From Oleiagrimonas citrea (GTDB lineage Bacteria > Pseudomonadota > Gammaproteobacteria > Xanthomonadales > Rhodanobacteraceae): a stretch of DNA of 64,000 bases. The notes beneath the pieces were generated by a model, which ran no database searches, had not been told where the DNA came from, and saw nothing but the letters and a program-made list of their open reading frames with translations. The stretch's first letter is position 1. Every line of letters begins with the position of its first letter. Of the stretch, positions 58,388-64,000 are shown one piece after another. The stretch spans positions 1 through 64,000 of the forward strand of contig NZ_JAAZQD010000006.1 in NCBI RefSeq assembly GCF_012395255.1, given 5' to 3'. The translations under genes and the position numbers were made by a program.

Positions 58388-59422
58388 TCAGGGGTGCGTG
58401 AGACGCTTCGAATCCGAGCGTTTTGTTCGTTCAGCGCGATCCGCCGGCTTCACCGATCCGGATTGCAGCAGCGCGCCGTAGACCGGGTGTGGCGCACGGC
58501 CATAACCGGGCAGATCGGTCACCAACACCGTAGTGCCCGGACGCAGCATCTCGCGCAGACCGCGGCCGAAGCTCTGCGACAATTGAACATGACGCGCCAG
58601 TTGATCGGGATCCGGTACCGGCCCGGCGCCCAGAATGCGATAGCCGGTCCAACGAGGCTGCGCGGACGCATCGCCCTCGCGATCGGCGCCCATGACATAG
58701 AGCAGCATCCCGCGCAGGGACAATCCCGGGACCAGCGTCACCGGCGCATGTGCGACCAGTCGACCATTGCGCAATACATAGGCCATGCCGTCCGTCGTGC
58801 TGACGACGATGCTCACGGGAGCATCCGCATCGGCATCCTGCTCCGGGTTCGCCTCGAACGGGCTGCCCAGCAGCATCACGGGCTGCCCGGCCAGATCGAT
58901 CGGCGCCACCGCAGACGGATGCACAACTGTGGCCGGCGAGACGCGCGCATCGGCCACGACTACCACGTCGCCACGCCGCGTGGCGCCGTACAGCCGGCTG
59001 GCGAACGCCGACGGCAAGCGGACGCAGCCGTGCGAAGCAGCATGCCCCGGGAGCGAACCCGCGTGCAGCGCCACGCCATCCCAGGTCAGGCGTTGCATGT
59101 ACGGCATCGGCGCGTCGTCGTAGAGATTCGAGTAATGCTGGCGTTTCTTCTGCAGGATCGTGTACACGCCGGTCGGCGTCTCGTAGCCCGGTTTGCCCGA
59201 GCTGATCGGACTGACGCCGATGGCCACACCGTTGCGGTAGGCGTACAGCTGCTGCTCGTCCAGACTGACCACAATCACCAGCGGCCCCGCGGGGGCCAGC
59301 TCGGGATGCCAGAAATAGTCGAGCGCGGCGCGATGCGCCACGGCAGGTCCGGCCAGCGCCAGCAGCAAGCAGAGCAGCACACCCTGCGCAACGGCCCGCA
59401 GCACGCTGGTCGGAGCGGTCAT
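58388..59422 (-). CDS. L,D-transpeptidase, YkuD/ErfK type
   Basis: A 344-residue exported protein. The signal peptide is LLCLLLALAGPAVAHRA. The YkuD domain has IVVSLDEQQLYAYRNGVAI, TPTGVYTILQKK, and the catalytic HAGSLPGHAASHGCVRLPSA with His and Cys intact. The C-terminal 150 residues (PVSIVVSTTDGMAYVLRNGR) look like a second, partial copy of the beta-strand domain without the active site. I choose the ATG at 59422 because GAGAGAA is upstream and the signal peptide starts there; 59455 is also possible. It would form 3-3 crosslinks in peptidoglycan. Confidence 0.9.
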   Translation of the reverse strand: MTAPTSVLRAVAQGVLLCLLLALAGPAVAHRAALDYFWHPELAPAGPLVIVVSLDEQQLYAYRNGVAIGVSPISSGKPGYETPTGVYTILQKKRQHYSNLYDDAPMPYMQRLTWDGVALHAGSLPGHAASHGCVRLPSAFASRLYGATRRGDVVVVADARVSPATVVHPSAVAPIDLAGQPVMLLGSPFEANPEQDADADAPVSIVVSTTDGMAYVLRNGRLVAHAPVTLVPGLSLRGMLLYVMGADREGDASAQPRWTGYRILGAGPVPDPDQLARHVQLSQSFGRGLREMLRPGTTVLVTDLPGYGRAPHPVYGALLQSGSVKPADRAERTKRSDSKRLTHP

Positions 59423-59643
59423 CGTTTCTCTCGAATGGATCAGACCCGGCTTCATATCTTCAGCCTACGCTCCTGCCGTTCCGGCGTCATGACGCGTATC
59501 GTGCCTCGCGAGACACCGGACATGCGAACAATGAGCATCGCAGAAGCTCCTTGTTCACCGAAGCTCGATCGCACCATGCATGCGCCCGACACGGCGCAAG
59601 AGAGAAGGTCGAACCGGGCATCGTTGCGCCCGCTCCATGCTAC

Positions 59644-60330
59644 TCAACGCCGCGCGGCGACCTCGTCAATGTGCAGGAGCAGGTCGGCCGGGTCCTCGTA
59701 GACACGGAACGCGCCGGCGCTCTGCAGTTCCTCGGCGCCATAGCCGCCGGACAGCAGGCCCACGCCGAGCCCACGCGCACGCTTCGCCGCGAGCATGTCC
59801 CAGATGCTGTCGCCGATGATCAGTGCGTCCTGAATGTCCACGTCCAGCCGTTCGGCCGCGGCCAGAAACAGGTCCGGATCGGGCTTGGCGAAACGCACCT
59901 GATCGCGCGTAACCACGGGCACGCGCGCCGGGTCGACGCCCAGCGCTTCGAGATTGTGCGCCGCAGTCTCCATGCGACCGCTGGTAGCGACGGCCCACGG
60001 CAATTCCTGCTCGGTGAGGTAGGTCAGCAGTTCACGCGCGCCGGGCAGCGGACGGATCGCGCCCTCGCCAGCCTGACGCTGGTAGGCCTCGGCATGGAAA
60101 CGGCGCAGACGCTCTACGCGCTCCTCGGTGATGTCGACGCCGGTTTCGCGCAGTAGGATGTTGGTGAACAGGCCGCCGCTCATGCCGATCTTGCGGTGGA
60201 TGCGCCACACGGACAGTTCAATGCCCTCACGATCCAGCGCCTGTTTCCAGGCCAGAACGTGCTGATAGACGCTATCGACCAGGGTGCCGTCGAGATCGAA
60301 CAGGAAGGCGGTATCGGGGCGGGGCATCAT
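59644..60330 (-). CDS. HAD-family hydrolase (phosphoglycolate phosphatase-like)
   Basis: A 228-residue HAD phosphatase. Motif I is FLFDLDGTLVDSV, motif II is VATSGRME, the lysine is in FAKPDPDLFLAAAERL, and motif IV is IIGDSIWDMLAAKRAR. A helical cap lies between (ALDREGIELSVWRIHRKIGM). This is the Gph/beta-phosphoglucomutase-like subgroup. The substrate is a small phosphorylated sugar or organic acid, not determined. It lies divergent from the second LacI gene, so a link to sugar use is possible. Confidence 0.9.
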   Translation of the reverse strand: MMPRPDTAFLFDLDGTLVDSVYQHVLAWKQALDREGIELSVWRIHRKIGMSGGLFTNILLRETGVDITEERVERLRRFHAEAYQRQAGEGAIRPLPGARELLTYLTEQELPWAVATSGRMETAAHNLEALGVDPARVPVVTRDQVRFAKPDPDLFLAAAERLDVDIQDALIIGDSIWDMLAAKRARGLGVGLLSGGYGAEELQSAGAFRVYEDPADLLLHIDEVAARR

Positions 60331-60636
60331 GCGACTCCGGGTTCGAGGGAACCTTCATGATCGCGCACTCTGTGCAAAGCGCAATCGCGCGCCCACGGCC
60401 CTGCACGGGCTTCGTTCAGGCGCTTCCTGGACGCAATGATTTCCTCGTGACAACAAAGATACTGGCTGCATGATCGATGATTTTCAGCACTTTTAGTTAC
60501 CTGGATGCGGCATTAATCACCGAATGCAGCCGATTGTCGCCGTTCACGTCTGTTTGAGACCCTCGCCTTGTGCTGACGAAAGTTTGAACGCATAGTGCCG
60601 CCTGCGGCCTGCCCGGCCACGCCTGGAAAGCCACAC
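60331..60636. other. Intergenic spacer between the HAD and LacI genes
   Basis: This 306-base divergent spacer should hold both promoters. I see no strong palindrome, promoter match or coding sequence. A short imperfect dyad (GCATT and AATGC around 60510-60530) is too weak to call. Confidence 0.5.
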
Positions 60637-61641
60637 ATGCGGGTACGTCTCGAAGACGTCGCGCGCGCGGCGGGAGTTTCCCCCAAGACCGTTTCGCGTG
60701 TGCTCAACGACGAAGCCAATGTGCGCGAGTCGACGCGGGAGCGCGTGCGCGCCGTGGTCGCCGAGCTCAACTACCGTCCGCACCTTTCTGCCCGCAGTCT
60801 GGCCAGCAATCACTCCTACACGGTCGCCACACTGTACGACAATCCGTCGTCGAGCTACCTCACCGAGGTCCAGGACGGCGTGCTGGAAGCCTGCGACCAG
60901 CGCCACTACAGCATGCTGGTGCGCCCACTCGACACCGAGGCGCCGGACTTCGTCGAACGCGTGGACACGCTGATCTCCGCGCATCGCCCCGACGGTCTGG
61001 TGCTGACGCCGCCGGTCAGCGACCATCCCGGCCTGCTGCAGCGGCTGCACGAACGCAACGTCATCTACGCCAGCGTGTCGCCGAAACAGCGCGCCGACAC
61101 CATCGGCGTGTACATGGACGAGCAGGAGGCCGCGCGCGAAATCGTCACGCACCTGATCCAGCTCGGCCATCGCCGCATCGCCCATGCCATCGGCCACACC
61201 GTGCACGGCGCCGGCACATGGCGTCTGGCCGGCTACCGGCAAGCGCTCACGGACGCGGGCATTCCGGTCGAACCAGCGCTGGTGGTGCAGGGCGACTTCT
61301 CGTTCGATTCCGGCGTGCAGGCCGCGCGGCAACTGCTCGCACTGGAAAGGCCGCCGACCGCGATCTTCGCCGGCAACGACGACATGGCCTCGGGCGTGCT
61401 CTGGGCCGCCAACGAGCACGGCCTCTCGATTCCGAACGACCTGTCCGTCTGCGGCTTCGACGACGTGCCGATCTCGCGTCAGGTCTGGCCGACGCTGACC
61501 ACCGTGCACCAGCCGGCGCGCGACATGGGCCGCATTGCCTGCCAGCAGTTGCTGGACGTCCTGCGCGGGCAGGGTCCCGGCCGCATGGTGCAGGTGCCAT
61601 ATGCGTTGAAGCTACGGGCTTCCACCGCTCCACCACGCTGA
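60637..61641 (+). CDS. LacI-family transcriptional regulator upstream of GH3 glucosidase
   Basis: A 334-residue LacI regulator. It starts MRVRLEDVARAAGVSPKTVS and RVLNDEANV, with hinge SARSLASNHSYTV, then a sugar-binding domain with FAGNDDMASGVLWAANEHG and GFDDVPISRQVWPTLTTV. The start at 60637 gives the standard N-terminus. It is followed by the GH3 glucosidase gene after 217 bases, in which a perfect 14-bp LacI-type palindrome lies on the -35 region. It therefore probably represses that gene. Its recognition helix differs from that of the regulator at 14622, so the two should bind different operators. Confidence 0.94.
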   Translation: MRVRLEDVARAAGVSPKTVSRVLNDEANVRESTRERVRAVVAELNYRPHLSARSLASNHSYTVATLYDNPSSSYLTEVQDGVLEACDQRHYSMLVRPLDTEAPDFVERVDTLISAHRPDGLVLTPPVSDHPGLLQRLHERNVIYASVSPKQRADTIGVYMDEQEAAREIVTHLIQLGHRRIAHAIGHTVHGAGTWRLAGYRQALTDAGIPVEPALVVQGDFSFDSGVQAARQLLALERPPTAIFAGNDDMASGVLWAANEHGLSIPNDLSVCGFDDVPISRQVWPTLTTVHQPARDMGRIACQQLLDVLRGQGPGRMVQVPYALKLRASTAPPR

Positions 61642-61672
61642 GCGAACACCCCCGCCGTAAGTCGCAGAAAGT

Positions 61673-61716
61673 CTGTAACTCATCGTGAAAACGGATGTAA
61701 CGCCGTGTGAAAACGG
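61673..61716 (+). promoter_or_regulatory. Four tandem 11-bp direct repeats upstream of the GH3 promoter
   Basis: CTGTAACTCAT, CGTGAAAACGG, ATGTAACGCCG and TGTGAAAACGG follow each other without gaps; alternate units share TGTAAC or GTGAAAACGG, so the whole is also a 22-bp repeat made twice. Direct repeats at 11-bp period on one face are typical of OmpR/PhoB-family regulators. They end 12 bases before the -35 element, so activation is likely. No such regulator is encoded in the window. Confidence 0.6.
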
Positions 61717-61728
61717 TCACGCTCCGGT

Positions 61729-61757
61729 TTGACAGCGCTGTCATACGGGAGTAAACA
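61729..61757 (+). promoter_or_regulatory. GH3 gene promoter with overlapping LacI-type operator
   Basis: TTGACA (61729-61734), a 17-base spacer and TAAACA (61752-61757) form a promoter with a perfect -35 and a weak -10. TGACAGCGCTGTCA (61730-61743), a perfect 14-bp palindrome with central CG, covers the -35. Repressor binding would block RNA polymerase. The leader to the GTG at 61859 is about 95 bases. Confidence 0.7.
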
Positions 61758-61858
61758 TCGGCCCCACGCGTCTGCGGAGCTCGGGGAGGAGCACCGTCCG
61801 CGTGGGGAGGGGCCGATTAAGCAAAACGCCCCGAAACGAACCGATATCGGGGAATCTC

Positions 61859-64000
61859 GTGCGTTCCAGCAGTGCTTGTTTTCGTGCCTCCGTGCGTCTG
61901 GCGTTCGCCGGCGTGTTGCTCTCGCTGGCCGGTGCCGCCCTGGCCAAGGGTCCTCAACCGGCCCCCGCCTCCACCGTCGTGCATCCGCAGATCTGGCCCC
62001 GGGTGACGCCGGCGCTGCCGCCCGACCCCGCGCTCGAAAAGCGCATCCACGACCTGATGGCACACATGTCGCTGCGCCAGAAAGTCGGCCAGCTGGTCAT
62101 GGCCGACATCACCACCATCAAGCCCGAGGATCTGGCGACCTACCCGATCGGCTCGATTCTGGCCGGCGGCAACAGTGGCGCCTACGGCGACGAGTTCGCC
62201 TCGCCGACAAAGTGGCGCAAGCTGGTCGACGCGTTCCACCGCGCGGCGATGGCGCACGCACCGGCCGGCCACCCGGCGATCCCGGTGCTGTTTGGCATCG
62301 ACGCCGTGCACGGCAACAACAATCTGGTCGGCGCCACGCTGTTTCCCCAGAACAGCGCGCTGGGCGCGACCCGCGACCCGGCGCTGGTGAAGGCCATCGG
62401 CGCGGCCACCGCCGCTGAGACACGCGCCGTCGACATCGACTGGACCTTCGCACCGACCCTGGCGGTCCCGCAGAACGACCGCTGGGGCCGCACCTACGAG
62501 GGCTTCTCGCAGAATCCGTCCGTGGTCGCCGAGCTGGGCGCCGCCGAAGTGCGCGGCCTGCAGGGCGACCCGGGCAGCAAGGACTTCCTCGGCGCGCATC
62601 ACGTGATCGCCACAGCCAAGCATTTCCTCGGCGACGGCGGCACCCACGACGGCAAGGATCAGGGTGACACCGAGGTCAGCGAACAGGTACTGCGCGACGT
62701 GCACGGCGCCGGCTACGTATCCACCATCGCCGCCGGTGTGCAGACCGTGATGGCTTCGTTCTCCAGCTGGAACGGCGAGAAGATGCACGGCAACCACGGC
62801 TTGCTGACCGACGTGCTGAAAAAGCGCATGGGCTTCGACGGTCTGGTGGTCGGCGACTGGAACGCGCACGGCCAGCTCGAAGGCTGCACCAACGCCAGCT
62901 GCCCGAAAGCGATCAACGCCGGCGTCGATGTGCTGATGACGCCGGAAGACTGGCGCGCGCTGTTCGCCAACACGCTCAAGCAAGTTCAGAACGGCCAAAT
63001 TTCGAAGGCGCGCCTGGACGACGCCGTGGCCCGCGTGCTGCGCGTGAAGCTGCGCGCCGGCGCGTTCGACCGTCAGGCGGCCGACGCCGGCAAGACGCCG
63101 CTGTCCGTGATCGGCTCGCCGGCCCATCGTGCGCTAGCGCGCCGCGCTGTGCGCGAGTCGCTGGTGCTGCTGAAGAACAAGGGGGGCATCCTGCCGCTGA
63201 ACCCGCACCAGCGCGTGCTGGTCGCGGGCGACGGTGCCAACAGCGTGTCCAAGCAGTCCGGCGGCTGGACCATCACCTGGCAGGGCACCGGTGTGACCCC
63301 GGCCGACTTTCCCAATGCACAGTCGATCTGGTCGGGCCTGAAACAGCAGATCACCGCCGCCGGCGGTCACGCCGAACTGGCGGTCGACGGCGCCTTCAAG
63401 ACCAAGCCCGATGTCGCCATCGTGGTGTTCGGCGAGAACCCGTACGCCGAGTTCCAGGGCGACCGCAAGAACTTCGCCTTCGACGACAACCGCGGCCGCG
63501 ACCTGGATCTCATCAAGAAGCTGCGCGGCGAGGGCATCCCGGTTGTCGCTGTGTTCCTGGCCGGCCGCCCGCTGTGGGTGAACCGCGAGATCAACGCGTC
63601 CAATGCCTTCGTCATGGCCTGGCTGCCCGGCTCGGAAGGCGGCGGCGTGGCCGACGTGCTGCTGCGCAAGCCCGATGGCACGGTGCAACACGACTTCCAC
63701 GGCAAGCTTTCGTTCGCCTGGCCGCGCACCGCGGTGCAGGTGGCGCAGACCGCGGACGATCCGCAATACCCGTACGGCTTCGGCCTGACCTACGAAGACC
63801 GCGACATCGCCGGTCCGCTGCCGGAGAAGTCCGGGCTGGTCGGCCAGCAGTATCCGACCGGGCTGTACCTCGACCACGGCAAGGCGGTCGGCAAGTTCCG
63901 CCTGATGCTGACCACGCCGGCCGGCGTTCCCCAGGCCGTGACCAGCGTACCGTCGCAGAGTGGTGACGGCGCGGTGCGCATCACCGGCGTCGACTACAGG
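61859..64000 (+). CDS. Glycoside hydrolase family 3 beta-glucosidase/exo-glucanase (3' end outside window)
   Basis: A frame from the GTG at 61859 is open to the window edge (714 codons). GGGGAA lies 5-10 bases upstream. The N-terminus is a signal peptide (VRLAFAGVLLSLAGAALA). The GH3 barrel follows with LMAHMSLRQKVGQLVMAD, FGIDAVHGNNN, AKHFLGDGGTHDGKD and GFDGLVVGDWNAHGQL, whose Asp is the family nucleophile. The second domain has LVLLKNKGGILPLNP, and KSGLVGQQYPTGLYLDHGKA starts the third. It resembles exo-1,3/1,4-beta-glucanases of the ExoP type and would split glucose from beta-glucan oligosaccharides in the periplasm. Confidence 0.93.
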   Translation, partial: MRSSSACFRASVRLAFAGVLLSLAGAALAKGPQPAPASTVVHPQIWPRVTPALPPDPALEKRIHDLMAHMSLRQKVGQLVMADITTIKPEDLATYPIGSILAGGNSGAYGDEFASPTKWRKLVDAFHRAAMAHAPAGHPAIPVLFGIDAVHGNNNLVGATLFPQNSALGATRDPALVKAIGAATAAETRAVDIDWTFAPTLAVPQNDRWGRTYEGFSQNPSVVAELGAAEVRGLQGDPGSKDFLGAHHVIATAKHFLGDGGTHDGKDQGDTEVSEQVLRDVHGAGYVSTIAAGVQTVMASFSSWNGEKMHGNHGLLTDVLKKRMGFDGLVVGDWNAHGQLEGCTNASCPKAINAGVDVLMTPEDWRALFANTLKQVQNGQISKARLDDAVARVLRVKLRAGAFDRQAADAGKTPLSVIGSPAHRALARRAVRESLVLLKNKGGILPLNPHQRVLVAGDGANSVSKQSGGWTITWQGTGVTPADFPNAQSIWSGLKQQITAAGGHAELAVDGAFKTKPDVAIVVFGENPYAEFQGDRKNFAFDDNRGRDLDLIKKLRGEGIPVVAVFLAGRPLWVNREINASNAFVMAWLPGSEGGGVADVLLRKPDGTVQHDFHGKLSFAWPRTAVQVAQTADDPQYPYGFGLTYEDRDIAGPLPEKSGLVGQQYPTGLYLDHGKAVGKFRLMLTTPAGVPQAVTSVPSQSGDGAVRITGVDYR

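Noticed and set aside
61736-61757. A Pho box at the GH3 promoter (CTGTCAT)
   Set aside because: Only one half-site matches CTGTCAT; the second unit at 11 bp is GGAGTAAA and does not fit. The sequence is better explained as the right arm of the LacI-type palindrome.

Overview
The window is about 64 kb of GC-rich DNA (about 65% G+C by eye) from what looks like a gammaproteobacterium of the Xanthomonadales/Lysobacterales, most likely Rhodanobacteraceae (Dyella/Rhodanobacter/Luteibacter type). This is inferred from gene content: Oar-type TonB receptors beside tryptophan halogenases, LacI-controlled sugar loci, UbiJ/UbiK, SNF2, PII and the peptide-modification family described below. No rRNA, tRNA, CRISPR array or insertion sequence was seen.

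Layout. 1-5038 (-): a large secreted RHS/YD-repeat protein with fibronectin-like repeats, whose 3' end lies outside the window. 5274-15662 (-): one carbohydrate-use operon reading LacI regulator, TonB-dependent receptor, flavin-dependent halogenase, GH144-type glucoamylase-like enzyme, sugar-binding lipoprotein and two permeases. It carries its own operator and has no ATPase gene. 15862-16220 (+): a sigma-54-type promoter with upstream inverted repeats drives a 70-residue orphan protein. 16252-20108 (+): trmL, ubiJ, ubiB, arfB and an acyltransferase. 20319-25289 (+): a four-gene polysaccharide cluster (epimerase, membrane GT2, TPR/beta-barrel outer-membrane protein, deacetylase). 25355-29445: glyoxylate shunt aceB-aceA with a divergent LysR regulator and a palindromic site between them.

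29571-35138 is the most unusual part. A cyclic-nucleotide-binding GGDEF protein is followed at once by a class III nucleotidyl cyclase/TPR membrane protein. Convergent to these are a small NHLP-like precursor peptide and a SagB-type dehydrogenase. This matches a poorly characterised ribosomal-peptide modification system found in xanthomonads. The cyclase gene changes base composition abruptly in its middle, just after the membrane segment.

35193-59422 is mostly core: an NhaP/TrkA-type antiporter, comM, ubiK, glnB, gpmA, an unpaired RND pump, a PagL-like deacylase, DUF1643, hemF, a Gld-like ABC system with a DUF4340 protein, a desaturase, rpmB-rpmG, secB, gpsA, a SNF2 helicase, a PhyH-like dioxygenase and two L,D-transpeptidases of different families. 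59644-64000 holds a HAD phosphatase, a second LacI regulator and a GH3 beta-glucosidase running off the edge. The GH3 promoter combines a perfect LacI-type palindrome with four 11-bp direct repeats. GH144 and GH3 would together suit beta-glucan use, though the two loci are 46 kb apart.
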